Source: Alteromonas sp. MMG017
GTDB lineage: Bacteria; Pseudomonadota; Gammaproteobacteria; Enterobacterales; Alteromonadaceae
DNA: 64,000 nt
NCBI RefSeq assembly: GCF_018100795.1
Contig: NZ_JAGJDY010000010.1
Location: forward strand, 62,001-126,000
Direction: 5' to 3'
Below the pieces are notes generated by a model. That model searched no databases and was not told the origin of the DNA. It saw only the letters and a program-made list of their open reading frames with translations. Made by a program: the position numbers and the translations under genes. Each line of letters starts with the position of its first letter. The stretch's first letter is position 1. Shown here in pieces: positions 19,687 through 29,050 of this stretch.

Positions 19687-20787
19687 ATGTTGATATTCCG
19701 CTATTTGCTTAAGGAAACCCTTAAGTCTCAGTTAGCCATATTCTTCATTCTAATGGCGATATTTGTCACCCTTAGATTTGTACGTGTGCTTGGTGATGCC
19801 TCAGACGGCGATATACCAGCAGGACTAGTACTTGGCTTTCTTGGGCTCTACGCCCCTATTCTCGCATCACTCGTGCTGCCTATCAGTGCTTATTTAGGCA
19901 TTATGCTTGCCCATGGGCGGCTGTATGTAGACAGCGAAATGACCGTCATGCGTGCATGCGGTATCAGTGAGTGGTACATCACCCGGGTAATGTTGTTCTT
20001 ATCTGTACTCATTATGATAGTAACGGGGGCCATTACCCTCTACTTTGCCCCTATGGCGGCTGAAAACGAATACCAACTTAGGGAAAAAGCCCGTAATGAG
20101 GCGGGCCTTTCTGCCATTATCCCTGGTCGCTTCCAACAAACCGGTAATGCAAAAGCGGTTATTTTTGTTCACGACATTGATACTGACGACCAATTACGCC
20201 GCGTGTTTTTATCGCAAAATAAAACTGAAAATGGTGAAAATCAGGTTCAAGTGGTTTACGCGCAAACCGGGCAAGTGGCCAGCAACCCAGACGGCACTCG
20301 AAACTTGGTGTTAAAACAAGGGGTGCAGTACGAAGGTCAACAGTCGCAAAAAAGCTACCGGAAGGTAGAGTTTGATGAGTACCAAATTCAAATAGCAGAC
20401 AAGCCCGCAGAGGAAGCAAGGCGCAAGGTAAGCGTATTGCCCACTACCGAATTATGGGGTGATGAGTCGATAGAAGCCCGTGCAGAGTTACAATGGCGTA
20501 TTGCCATTCCACTTTCACTGCCCTTCTTGATTTTAATTGCCGTGCCCTTGAGTGCTGTAGATCCTCGCCAAGGTCGATTTGGAAAAATGTTCCCCGCTAT
20601 ACTGCTCTATCTTGGCTACTTTTTGTTGTTACTCGCCAGCAGACGAGTCCTAGAAGACGGCAAAATACCGCCTCAACTTGGACTGTGGTGGGTGCATACC
20701 ATCATGCTATTTATTGGGGTTGCGCTAATTGTGCGAGACAGAAAAACAGGCACCCAATTTAGGGCCTGGATATTGGGGAAAAAATAG
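19687..20787 (+). CDS. lptF: LPS export ABC transporter permease LptF
   Basis: The 366-residue inner membrane permease is part of the LptB2FG complex that extracts lipopolysaccharide for transport to the outer membrane. Six membrane helices flank a periplasmic beta-jellyroll segment (about 125-255). The N-terminal LIFRYLLKETLKSQ and the final helices around PLSAVDPRQGRFGKM are typical of the YjgP/YjgQ family. The next gene begins on the base following its stop, so LptF and LptG are co-translated. Confidence 0.96.
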   Translation: MLIFRYLLKETLKSQLAIFFILMAIFVTLRFVRVLGDASDGDIPAGLVLGFLGLYAPILASLVLPISAYLGIMLAHGRLYVDSEMTVMRACGISEWYITRVMLFLSVLIMIVTGAITLYFAPMAAENEYQLREKARNEAGLSAIIPGRFQQTGNAKAVIFVHDIDTDDQLRRVFLSQNKTENGENQVQVVYAQTGQVASNPDGTRNLVLKQGVQYEGQQSQKSYRKVEFDEYQIQIADKPAEEARRKVSVLPTTELWGDESIEARAELQWRIAIPLSLPFLILIAVPLSAVDPRQGRFGKMFPAILLYLGYFLLLLASRRVLEDGKIPPQLGLWWVHTIMLFIGVALIVRDRKTGTQFRAWILGKK

Positions 20788-21849
20788 ATGTTTAAAATCC
20801 TCGATTTATATATTGCTCGCACGCTGTTAGGTACAGTAACGGTTACTTTATCGGTCCTTATTGGCTTAAGCGCTCTTATTAAATTTGTAGAGCAACTGCG
20901 TAAAGTAGGCGAAGGCGACTACGACATGATGGTGGCGTTCCTTTACGTGGTGCTTAGCTTACCAAGAGATTTAGAACAGTTTTTCCCTATGGCAACCCTG
21001 CTAGGTGGATTAATTGGTATGGGTGTACTTGCCAGCAACAGCGAGCTTGTTGTTATGCAAGCAGCGGGCATGAGTAGATGGAACATTATTGTCTCTACCA
21101 TGAAGTCTGCCACTATTATGATTTTATTGGTGATGGCGGTGGGCGAATGGGTAACACCGTTCAGTGAATCTAAAGCAAAACAAATTCGCACCGAGGCCAT
21201 TTCAGGCGGTAGCTTGTTCTCTTCAGAGCAACTGGTTTGGGCAAAAGATGGCGAGCATTTCGTGAGTATCGGTGAAGTGCTGAGCAGCGATTCACTTAAA
21301 GACATCAATATTTTTGACTTTAACGACGACCTTTCACTTGAAAGTATTACCTATGCTAAATCGGGTAATTTCGATGGCAGTGAGTGGCGCTTAAACGATG
21401 TAGACGTTACCCGTTTTAGTGAAACTGCGGTAACGCTAGATAATGAAAAAAGCATGCAATGGAACTCGACGTTAACGCCAGATAAGTTGGGTATTGTGGC
21501 GGTAAAACCTGAAGCCCTATCTATTTCTGGTTTGCTAGATTACGTGGGCTATTTAGCCAATAACGGGCAAGATCCATCACGCTATGAGTTGGCACTGTGG
21601 CGTAAAATATTACAGCCTGTGTCAGTAGGGGTAATGCTGTTAATGGCCCTGTCGTTTATCTTTGGGCCATTACGAAGCGTTACCATGGGCGCCCGGGTGA
21701 TCATGGGCGTACTAACGGGCTTTGGCTTCTTTATCTTAAATGAAGTGTTTGGCCCGCTTAGTTTGGTTTATCAAATTCCGCCGTTTTTAGGGGCTTTACT
21801 ACCTAGCTTATTGTTTGCGGCCATTGCCGCTATTATGCTGCGGAAGTAG
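20788..21849 (+). CDS. lptG: LPS export ABC transporter permease LptG
   Basis: The 353-residue partner permease of LptF has the same six-helix plus periplasmic domain plan (FKILDLYIARTLLGTV at the start; FGPLRSVTMGARVIMGVLTGFGFF near the end). It is immediately adjacent to lptF with no gap. The ATPase LptB is not in the window, as usual. Confidence 0.96.
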   Translation: MFKILDLYIARTLLGTVTVTLSVLIGLSALIKFVEQLRKVGEGDYDMMVAFLYVVLSLPRDLEQFFPMATLLGGLIGMGVLASNSELVVMQAAGMSRWNIIVSTMKSATIMILLVMAVGEWVTPFSESKAKQIRTEAISGGSLFSSEQLVWAKDGEHFVSIGEVLSSDSLKDINIFDFNDDLSLESITYAKSGNFDGSEWRLNDVDVTRFSETAVTLDNEKSMQWNSTLTPDKLGIVAVKPEALSISGLLDYVGYLANNGQDPSRYELALWRKILQPVSVGVMLLMALSFIFGPLRSVTMGARVIMGVLTGFGFFILNEVFGPLSLVYQIPPFLGALLPSLLFAAIAAIMLRK

Positions 21850-21985
21850 TCTAATTTCAGTAGCATAATTTAAAATCGCCTAGTTTGAGTCGCTTAAATT
21901 AAGCGTTTGGTTGAATCAGCATAAGTTAAAGCGGATTAGGCGTTGAATTACCAGACACTAAGTTCTACCGTTCAATAATGGATAC

Positions 21986-22012
21986 AAAAAAGGGAAGCAC
22001 TGCTTCCCTTCC
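21986..22012 (-). terminator. Terminator of the RDD gene
   Basis: The inverted repeat AAGGGAAGCA/TGCTTCCCTT is preceded by six A on the plus strand, that is, a T run for leftward transcription. It lies 25 bases past the stop of the minus-strand RDD gene. Confidence 0.85.
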
Positions 22013-22036
22013 TTAAATCTGTAAACTGGATTTCGC

Positions 22037-22621
22037 TTACCAGCTTTTATGGTCGTTACTTTCTTTCGTCAATTTAAGTACTTGGGTTTGCGCCAATCTA
22101 TCTTGCAACGACTGCTTGTGCTTAAAATCAAAAAGTACTAACAACGTGCCTAATCCCCCTAATGATGCCACTAAGCGGATAATCAGACGCGGCCATGTCA
22201 TGGGCGCATCTACCGTACTAAAGATACGCAGTCGCCATGCACGCATGCCCAAGGTTTGCCCACCTCGCTTCCAAAACCATAAAAAGAAACCAACTACCCA
22301 CAAACCAACCCATACCTGGATAAGTAATTTATACCCCGTCGATGCCTGAATTAATTCAGCAGGTTGCTCATAACCTTGTAAATCTAACACACCGTTTGAA
22401 AGCAAAACGATAAGCGTCACTATTACCACCATAGCTGCACACATCCCCACTGCTACAGCAACCAGAGTATCGTAAATCATGGCAGCTAAACGGCGAATAA
22501 ACCCTGCTCGCTCAGAGGAAGAGCTTAACTCGACAGCTTCATTTTCGGTGTGTTCTTCACGCTTATTTACTTTTTTAGTCTTGCGCGCGGCACGTGACGC
22601 TTTGTTGTTACTTTTGTTCAA
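22037..22621 (-). CDS. RDD family membrane protein
   Basis: The roughly 194-residue protein has a basic, serine-rich N-terminus and an RDD domain (about 50-185) with three membrane helices and the characteristic RxxDxxxD-like patch (GFIRRLAAMIYDTLVAV). A second conserved portion is GGQTLGMRAWRLRI. RDD proteins are small inner membrane proteins, some implicated in ion exchange; this one's function is unknown. The longest frame starts at 22672 (TTG, no ribosome site). The TTG at 22621 has GGAAG upstream and is preferred, with modest certainty. Confidence 0.82.
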   Translation of the reverse strand: MNKSNNKASRAARKTKKVNKREEHTENEAVELSSSSERAGFIRRLAAMIYDTLVAVAVGMCAAMVVIVTLIVLLSNGVLDLQGYEQPAELIQASTGYKLLIQVWVGLWVVGFFLWFWKRGGQTLGMRAWRLRIFSTVDAPMTWPRLIIRLVASLGGLGTLLVLFDFKHKQSLQDRLAQTQVLKLTKESNDHKSW

Positions 22622-22944
22622 AATACTTCCGATACAGTTCAATACCGCGCTAGTGTGCCACAACGCTGACAAGGCATAAATAACCGATAGTGAAACAGGG
22701 CTAGTTTTAATACTTAGTAATGTGTACTGCTAAGCCGTAATCGATTAGAAACAGCTGTAGGGTGAAGCTCACAAAGAAAATTTGTACTTTTTGCATCTAA
22801 TTACAGGTGGTAAACGTTTAATAACATGTAAACACAAATAATCGATCGAAAAAATTCTTGTGTCTATACCCTGATCAGAGTTCCGATGCTTAAGGCCATT
22901 TAATTTCTAAATGTCATGTATGGCTCGGTAAAGAAGGATACTTT

Positions 22945-23478
22945 ATGGAACATGAAACCTTGTTTCCCCTACTGTGTGAAACAGCGAATGGCAATAAAGC
23001 CGCTTTTGCTGAGCTATACAAATTAACCAGCCCTCAGCTATATGCTGTGGTGTTAAAGCTTTTAAAGCGGCCGGAACTAGCCGATGAAGCCACCCAAGAT
23101 GCGTTTATAAAAATATGGCATAACGCAGGCAGTTACCAACGAGGTAAAGGTACGGTATTGACTTGGATGGTAAGCATTGCGCGCTACCGCGCATTAGATT
23201 TAATGCGCTATCACAATGTGCGAAACGAAGTTGAATTGGATAACGAAGCGCCTCAATTAGATGAGTCTTCTAACAACGTTCGGATGAATACCGAGCAAGA
23301 TAAATTAGCCGAATGCTTGGATGAATTGGACCACTCCCAACGCCAAGCCATACAACTAGCTTATGTAAACGGACTTTCCCATCAAGAAGTTGTGAACCAT
23401 TTGTCGTCGCCTCTGGGCACTATTAAAAGCTGGATCCGACGTGGCCTTCAAAGCTTACAAAGGTGTTTGTCATTATGA
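22945..23478 (+). CDS. ECF-type RNA polymerase sigma factor
   Basis: The 177-residue sigma-70 family protein contains only regions 2 and 4. Region 2 spans about 20-90 (LADEATQDAFIKIWHNAGSY, TWMVSIARYRALDLMR) and region 4 about 120-172 (LDHSQRQAIQLAYVNGLSHQEV, GTIKSWIRRGLQSL). The gene overlaps the anti-sigma gene by four bases (ATGA), the usual coupling for an ECF/anti-sigma pair. It probably directs transcription of the envelope genes that follow, and perhaps its own. Confidence 0.93.
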   Translation: MEHETLFPLLCETANGNKAAFAELYKLTSPQLYAVVLKLLKRPELADEATQDAFIKIWHNAGSYQRGKGTVLTWMVSIARYRALDLMRYHNVRNEVELDNEAPQLDESSNNVRMNTEQDKLAECLDELDHSQRQAIQLAYVNGLSHQEVVNHLSSPLGTIKSWIRRGLQSLQRCLSL

Positions 23479-24176
23479 ATTATTTAAAAGAAGAACGGTT
23501 AAACGCACTTGCGGCCGAATATGTGGTGGGCACCTTACGGGGCAAAGCGCGTTTACGCTATCAAAAGTTATTGATGCAGTACCAAATCGTAGGTGAAACC
23601 ACAGCGAAGTGGGAAGAATACTTAGCGGGCTTTTCAGATGGCATTACTCCCGTAGAACCTCCTCATGCGGTGTGGGAGCAAATTCAGCGCCGTCTTGATC
23701 ACGGCAATTCAACAAAACCAGCATCTAACGTGCTTGAATTTGAACAAGCAAAGCAGGCTAGGTGGCGCTATTTCTCTTTCTTATCTACCGCTGCTGCAAT
23801 GATATTTGCAGTACTTCTTGTCGTAATGATGCCGGTAGCTGATGAAGAAATTTCACATGTTGCCGTTGTTAATAATGCAGACAACGCACCTTTGTGGGTA
23901 ATAGAAGTATCTGAGTCTACTATGGATGTAAAAGTAACCAGCGCATTTGCTGCGATTACCGACAAAGACTATGAGTTATGGATGGTGCCCGAAAATGGCG
24001 AAGCCCCTATTTCGTTAGGCTTGTTGCCTGAATCTGGCTTTGAGCATTTTGCGACGAATGCCATATTACTTAATGGCAGTATTGCAGCGCTTGCCGTGAG
24101 CTTAGAAGCACCCGGCGGTTCCAAAACCGGCGCGCCTACTGAAGTGCTATACATAGCGCCGTTGGTTTCCGTTTAA
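23475..24176 (+). CDS. RskA-type anti-sigma factor
   Basis: The roughly 233-residue membrane protein has an N-terminal cytoplasmic sigma-binding helix bundle (LNALAAEYVVGTLRGKARLRYQ), one membrane helix (about 97-117, FLSTAAAMIFAVLLVVMMPVA) and a periplasmic RskA beta domain (LWVIEVSES, YELWMVPENG, LAVSLEAPGGS). The start is the ATG at 23475, which overlaps the sigma gene's TGA; the upstream GTG at 23463 would remove this coupling. It likely holds the sigma factor at the membrane until a signal triggers its release. Confidence 0.9.
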   Translation: MNYLKEERLNALAAEYVVGTLRGKARLRYQKLLMQYQIVGETTAKWEEYLAGFSDGITPVEPPHAVWEQIQRRLDHGNSTKPASNVLEFEQAKQARWRYFSFLSTAAAMIFAVLLVVMMPVADEEISHVAVVNNADNAPLWVIEVSESTMDVKVTSAFAAITDKDYELWMVPENGEAPISLGLLPESGFEHFATNAILLNGSIAALAVSLEAPGGSKTGAPTEVLYIAPLVSV

Positions 24177-24204
24177 TAGCGAAGACGTTTTAAAACACAC
24201 TGAC

Positions 24205-24232
24205 AAAAGCCGGCGTTCAAGTCGGCTTTTTT
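24205..24232 (+). terminator. Terminator after the sigma/anti-sigma pair
   Basis: The stem AAAAGCCG/CGGCTTTT with a ten-base loop and a T run lies 29 bases after the anti-sigma stop. It separates the regulators from the DUF4331 gene, which therefore needs its own promoter. Confidence 0.85.
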
Positions 24233-24332
24233 ATGTTTGATAAAAAGGTTTTAAATAAAAGTAAATTATTTTGCATCCAACTTCCCATCCGAATCGTTTG
24301 GCTTTATGAACTCACTCACTAAGAGACATAAT

Positions 24333-25913
24333 ATGATTTCGATAAAACGTTCAGTAGTTGCTGTATCTTGCGCACTTATTGCCGCAGGCGCAGTGGCTTC
24401 AAGCCATCGTGAAGCACCTAATATTACACGTCACCCTGCTTTAGACAGTACCGACTTTTACGCATTTAATAGCTATGAAGAAGGACGTGAGGGCTACGTG
24501 ACTTTCATCGCAAATTACATTCCACTGCAAGATGCCTACGGCGGCCCTAACTATTTCGCCATGGATCCTAACGCGCAATACACTATTCATATCGACAGCG
24601 ATGGCGATGCAGTAGAAGACATTAGTTTTGTTTTTGAGTTTCAATCTATGCTTGCCGCAGAAAACGAAGGCATTGCATTGCCTATTGGCGCAGCTGGCGA
24701 AGAAAAAATGGTGAAGGTCCCGTTAAAGAATATCGGCCCAGTCAGCGCAGACGATCAAAGCGCCGCTAATTTTTCAGAAATGTATAGCTTAACTATGGTG
24801 TCGGGCGACATGCAAAGCGGTGAGCGAACTACGCTAACCCCAAATGCTGGTGATATGTTTACCAAACCGCTCGATTACATTGGTAATAAAACCTTCACCA
24901 GCGAAGCAGAATACGCTCGTTATGCTGAAAGCTTTATCTATTCGTTTTCGATACCTGGCTGTGATGATATGGCGAAAGTATTTGTCGGTCAACGCAAAGA
25001 TGCCTTTGTGGTAAACCTAGGTAAAACTTTCGATTTGGTTAACTACGTCCCCGTTGAAGGCGACAGCGCCCCTGGCGCTGGTGATGGAGGCGGCTTCCCC
25101 GGCGGTATCACCCAAAGTAATGACAACGATGATTTGGCCGATAAAAATGTGACGTCGATATCTGTAGAGGTGCCTTCTACCTGTGTGACTGGTGATGGAA
25201 ACGGCGTAGTAGGAAGCTGGACAACAGCAAGCCTTCCGCAAGCCCGTATTTTAAACCCTGATGCTACCTTTGCATCGCCAGAAGCAAATGGCGGCGCGAT
25301 GACCCAAGTATCTCGCTTAGGCAGCCCATTGGTTAACGAACTGGTTATCGGTATTGGCGATAAAGACACCTTCTCTAGTGCCCACCCAAGTGATGACGGC
25401 CAGTTCGCTGATTATGTTACCCACCCTGCACTACCAGAATTACTAAACATCTTGTTTAAAGATGCAGTGAACACAACGTTAGGAACATCAATTGAAACCT
25501 TAGCACCGACTAATTTCCCTAGAAACGATTTAGTTGCTGCATTCTTAACAGGTTTCCCTAGCGTTAACCAACAGGCCACGGTAACGGCGTCTGAAATGCT
25601 TCGTTTAAATACAGGCATTCCAGCAACACCTGCAGCCGATCAATCTGCATTTGGTGTAGCAGGCGACGATTTAGCTGGCTTCCCGAACGGAAGAAGACCA
25701 GGCGATGATGTGGTAGATATTGCTCTTCGTGTGGTAATGGGGCGCTTGTGTTATCCCATCCCAGTAAATGGTGAAGATACTGCTCTAGGCCTGTGTACTG
25801 AAGAAGATGCAAGCGTAGGTAATGTTCCATTCACTGATGGTGCGCCAGTTGATGCCAGTATGACTGATGCGTCATTCCCTTACCTTAAAACACCTATTGC
25901 GGGTTCTGAATAA
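24333..25913 (+). CDS. DUF4331 family exported protein
   Basis: The roughly 526-residue protein has a signal peptide (MISIKRSVVAVSCALIAAGAVA) directly followed by the family hallmark SSHREAP, then LDSTDFYAFNSYE and LQDAYGGPNYFAMDPNAQY, all typical of DUF4331. The mature protein is acidic and beta-rich; a GGG-rich loop lies near residues 250-265. The ATG at 24333 is preferred over 24306 because it gives a canonical signal peptide and has AAGAGA upstream. It precedes a lipoprotein gene by a few bases. The biochemical role of the family is unknown; the sigma/anti-sigma pair upstream suggests stress- or signal-induced expression. Confidence 0.88.
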   Translation: MISIKRSVVAVSCALIAAGAVASSHREAPNITRHPALDSTDFYAFNSYEEGREGYVTFIANYIPLQDAYGGPNYFAMDPNAQYTIHIDSDGDAVEDISFVFEFQSMLAAENEGIALPIGAAGEEKMVKVPLKNIGPVSADDQSAANFSEMYSLTMVSGDMQSGERTTLTPNAGDMFTKPLDYIGNKTFTSEAEYARYAESFIYSFSIPGCDDMAKVFVGQRKDAFVVNLGKTFDLVNYVPVEGDSAPGAGDGGGFPGGITQSNDNDDLADKNVTSISVEVPSTCVTGDGNGVVGSWTTASLPQARILNPDATFASPEANGGAMTQVSRLGSPLVNELVIGIGDKDTFSSAHPSDDGQFADYVTHPALPELLNILFKDAVNTTLGTSIETLAPTNFPRNDLVAAFLTGFPSVNQQATVTASEMLRLNTGIPATPAADQSAFGVAGDDLAGFPNGRRPGDDVVDIALRVVMGRLCYPIPVNGEDTALGLCTEEDASVGNVPFTDGAPVDASMTDASFPYLKTPIAGSE

Positions 25914-25925
25914 GGAGTGATGATT

Positions 25926-26426
25926 ATGAACAACACTCTTTTAAGAGGCTTAGTGTTAGTGGGCGCAGTAAGCGCGCTTACTGGATGCTTTGATAATGAC
26001 GATGATAAGCCAGAAGTAAACGTAGCACCGGTAGCTGAAGATGCCATGTTCACTACCCAGGCAGATATTGCGTTTACCGACATGCTAAGTGCAAGTGATG
26101 CTAATGGCGACGCGTTAAATTATACGCTAGCCACAGACAGCGAAAACGGAACCACAACGGTAACAGCAGACGGTGATTTTACTTATACACCGAATGCGCA
26201 GTTTACCGGTACTGACTCTTTTGTTTTCAGTGTATCTGACGGCGTAGCCGATGCTGACACAGGTGAAGTCACTATTACTATAGATGCGCAACAAGTCTCG
26301 TTTTCAAGCTATACACGAGATGCGTTTACTCAAGAGGCGACTGATGAGCCCCTTCCGGTTAACGGAAGAGAATTCACTCAGGATGCCGAAGAAAGTAGTT
26401 TTGATGATTTACTACCTCAACAGTAA
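25926..26426 (+). CDS. Lipoprotein with cadherin/Ig-like repeat
   Basis: The roughly 166-residue protein has a lipoprotein signal with lipobox LTGC (cysteine near residue 21) and then an acidic linker (DNDDDKPE). One Ig/cadherin-like VCBS-type repeat follows (APVAEDAMFTTQADIAF to FVFSVSDGVADADTGEVTITI), with DANGD and TYTPNAQFTGTDSF motifs. The C-terminus is acidic. The ATG at 25926 has GGAG eight bases upstream. It probably partners with the DUF4331 protein, whose stop codon lies 12 bases before. Confidence 0.82.
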   Translation: MNNTLLRGLVLVGAVSALTGCFDNDDDKPEVNVAPVAEDAMFTTQADIAFTDMLSASDANGDALNYTLATDSENGTTTVTADGDFTYTPNAQFTGTDSFVFSVSDGVADADTGEVTITIDAQQVSFSSYTRDAFTQEATDEPLPVNGREFTQDAEESSFDDLLPQQ

Positions 26427-26434
26427 ATAGCAGT

Positions 26435-26460
26435 AGCGCCATGGATGGCGCTCTTTTTTA
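26435..26460 (+). terminator. Terminator-like hairpin after the lipoprotein gene
   Basis: The inverted repeat AGCGCCATGGATGGCGCT is followed by CTTTTTTA. It may attenuate rather than fully end transcription before the next same-strand gene. Confidence 0.75.
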
Positions 26461-26502
26461 AGGTTGCTTACCTTACGCTTATCAAACCTAGGAGATTAGG
26501 CA

Positions 26503-27681
26503 ATGAGATTATTGACTCGGCTTGTCGCGTTTAGTGCTTTATGCACCTTGTGTTTATCGGCCTATGCGTTTGACGATGAGACTTCACCTAAAGACACACC
26601 TAGCAATATGCAAAGCGATATGGTTATTGCAACATGGCATGCACAGCCTCAAGCAAAAATGACCGTAGCACTCGCGCAAACCATACTCAATAAAAGCCGT
26701 TACCCCGATGCTACCGGCAATGAAAGACAGCAGGTAATGCGCTTCATCCATTATCAAAAACAGCAAAAAAATTCGCTTTCAGCCAGCACGCAAATTCAGC
26801 TGAAGGTGTTAGAAGCTAGGGTGTTGCAAGGCACCCACCAATTTAGCGAAGCTGAAGCTATTTTAAACAAAATCAAATCGCCTCTTTATGCCCCAGCTTT
26901 ATTGCTACTAGCAGACATCAACATACAACAAGGCGCCCCCGCAGCGGCCAAAAACTTATGCCAACAACTAATTGGTAAAACCAGTTATTTGTTAGCCTTC
27001 ACGTGTATTTTAAATGCCGAGTTCACACTAAATACCAATACTGCTAGCTACGAGAAATTACTAAATCTTGAGGCATTTGCCGAGAAATCTCGTGTAGAAA
27101 AGCCCTCAATAGAAAAAACTCGTTTAGAAAACCCTAACGCTAATAACACTGCGCAAGCGGCTGCGAGCGAACGTTTGTGGTATTACGAAACCTTGGCAGC
27201 AATGGCTTATACCCTGAATAAACCCGAGGCAACACTTTTACACCTGAAAAAAGTAGACGCACAAAAACTGCCCGTAAGCGCATTGCTGCTATGGGCTGAT
27301 GCAAAGCTCAAACTTTCGAAACCCCAAGATGTCATTCAAAGGTTTACCGCAATTCAGGCTGCCTCGAATCGCACATCCTACAGTACAGACAAGAACATAG
27401 ACGATGGTTTATTGCTTCGCTGGGCAAAAGCAGAAAGACAATTAAGTCTTCATGATACTGAAATTCAAAAGCAATTAGCTGATAGAATGGCCTTACGTAC
27501 TTGGCGAGAAGATGTGTCTCATGCAGCGCAAGTGGCTAGTTACTTTTTAGATATTGACTATAAACCTGCTATAGCCCTGAAGTTCGCTAGGCTAAACTGG
27601 CAAGCGGCTCAAACACGAAGTGACGCAAGGTTACTTGCGCGAGCTGAAAGCGCCGTGGCCACATCATCTACATTAAATTAA
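26503..27681 (+). CDS. Exported helical-repeat (TPR-like) protein
   Basis: The 392-residue protein has a signal peptide (MRLLTRLVAFSALCTLCLSAYA). The rest is Ala/Leu/Gln-rich and helical, with spacing suggestive of degenerate tetratricopeptide repeats (e.g. FSEAEAILNKIKSPLYAPALL and ALKFARLNWQAAQTRSDARLLARAE). No catalytic motif is evident. The start has AGGAG upstream. It lies nine bases before the HupE/UreJ-like gene, so the two are probably co-expressed, perhaps as a periplasmic scaffold and membrane partner. Confidence 0.75.
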   Translation: MRLLTRLVAFSALCTLCLSAYAFDDETSPKDTPSNMQSDMVIATWHAQPQAKMTVALAQTILNKSRYPDATGNERQQVMRFIHYQKQQKNSLSASTQIQLKVLEARVLQGTHQFSEAEAILNKIKSPLYAPALLLLADINIQQGAPAAAKNLCQQLIGKTSYLLAFTCILNAEFTLNTNTASYEKLLNLEAFAEKSRVEKPSIEKTRLENPNANNTAQAAASERLWYYETLAAMAYTLNKPEATLLHLKKVDAQKLPVSALLLWADAKLKLSKPQDVIQRFTAIQAASNRTSYSTDKNIDDGLLLRWAKAERQLSLHDTEIQKQLADRMALRTWREDVSHAAQVASYFLDIDYKPAIALKFARLNWQAAQTRSDARLLARAESAVATSSTLN

Positions 27682-27690
27682 AGAACATAT

Positions 27691-28845
27691 ATGAAAGCAT
27701 TTGTAGTTACTCTTTTATTGTCATTTATTGTTATGAACGCAAGCGTTGTAAACGCCCACGAACTTAGTAGCGGGTATTTAACGCTAAACGCAGGCGAAGA
27801 AAACACTTACAGCGGCGAGCTTTTGTTAAAGCCGGATGATATTGGGCAAGTAGCAGGGCTAGATACTAACGGCAATGGCGCACTAACGTGGGGTGAAATT
27901 CACCAAAACCAGTCTTTATTAGAGAAATATATAGCAAATGTACTAAGCATTCGAGTAGATGACTCCCCCTGTAAAATTAGCCTTAGTATGCCAAATATCA
28001 GAAGTGTTTCCGGTGACTCTTACTTGGTTTCACCTATTAAAGTCATGTGTAAATCATCTGGCACACTCGGTATTCGCTATGACGGTATTTTTGAACATAG
28101 CCCTACTCACAAGCTTCTAGTGAACGTAAATCTTGCGGGTCAGTCAGGAAGCCGAACACAAAACAGCTCGCAAAGCAGCACAGAGAACACATCAGTTACC
28201 AGCGTACTTGATATTGATAACCGCAGCGTGACTTATGATGCTGTCACTACGTCGCTAACCGCACTGTTCATTTCGCTAGTGTACGAAGGGGTATGGCATA
28301 TATTTATTGGCATCGATCATATCTTATTTCTCGTGGCCACCTTGCTTACGGTTAACCTAGTAAGAGAACAAAAACGCTGGCAAAAAGAACCTTCAGCCTC
28401 TCGAGTACTAAAGCATACGGTAATTTTAGTCAGCGCATTTACGCTTGCACACTCTATTACCTTAACCGCTACCGCACTTGATTTTATTGCGCTGGATAGC
28501 CGTTTAGTGGAGCTTGGTATTGCTATTTCAGTACTGCTAACGGCCCTTAACAATATTTACCCACTGATTGTGCGATTAGGTATTATCACCTTTGCTTTTG
28601 GTTTATTACACGGAATGGGGTTTGCCAGCGTATTTGCCGATTTAAATGCCCAGTCAAATAACCTTGTGCTGAGTGTGGCTGCATTTAACATTGGTGTTGA
28701 AGTGGGTCAATTAGCCATTGTGACCGTGCTACTTCCTTTACTATTGTGGCTGCGACATTTCGCGTTTTATGCCAAAACCTTGATGCCACTGGTATCATCA
28801 GTCATTGCCATCATTGCCATTAACTGGACGATTCAGCGCTGGTAG
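27691..28845 (+). CDS. HupE/UreJ-like membrane protein with an EF-hand-like loop
   Basis: The 384-residue protein has a signal peptide ending near VNAHELSSGY, a periplasmic beta domain (to about residue 165), and a C-terminal membrane domain of about six helices. The latter belongs to the HupE/UreJ_2 type, with histidine motifs HIFIGIDHILF, HSITLTATAL and GLLHGMGFAS. HupE/UreJ relatives are linked to nickel or cobalt handling. An EF-hand-like loop DTNGNGALTWGE (residues 58-69) in the periplasmic part suggests calcium binding. It is the last gene of the presumed sigma-linked locus. Confidence 0.85.
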   Translation: MKAFVVTLLLSFIVMNASVVNAHELSSGYLTLNAGEENTYSGELLLKPDDIGQVAGLDTNGNGALTWGEIHQNQSLLEKYIANVLSIRVDDSPCKISLSMPNIRSVSGDSYLVSPIKVMCKSSGTLGIRYDGIFEHSPTHKLLVNVNLAGQSGSRTQNSSQSSTENTSVTSVLDIDNRSVTYDAVTTSLTALFISLVYEGVWHIFIGIDHILFLVATLLTVNLVREQKRWQKEPSASRVLKHTVILVSAFTLAHSITLTATALDFIALDSRLVELGIAISVLLTALNNIYPLIVRLGIITFAFGLLHGMGFASVFADLNAQSNNLVLSVAAFNIGVEVGQLAIVTVLLPLLLWLRHFAFYAKTLMPLVSSVIAIIAINWTIQRW

Positions 28846-28874
28846 GTGTCTTCAAGGTAAGCCTTTTCTATCAG

Positions 28875-28907
28875 ACCGCTTAGCACTGGTGTTAGGCGGT
28901 GCTTTTT
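28875..28907 (+). terminator. Terminator after the HupE-like gene
   Basis: A long stem (ACCGCTTAGCAC pairing with GTGTTAGGCGGT, with G-U pairs) is followed by GCTTTTT. It lies 30 bases after the stop codon. Confidence 0.8.
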
Positions 28908-29050
28908 GGATGCCATATCAAACGCACATCAAATGTCACAAATGTAACCTTAATTGCACCTAACGCTTCTCACGCATAACCTTTGCCTCTTCGCGCTGGC
29001 CACCGATGAGGTTCCCAGCACAGGCTTATATATTTACAAACGAGCAAGCA

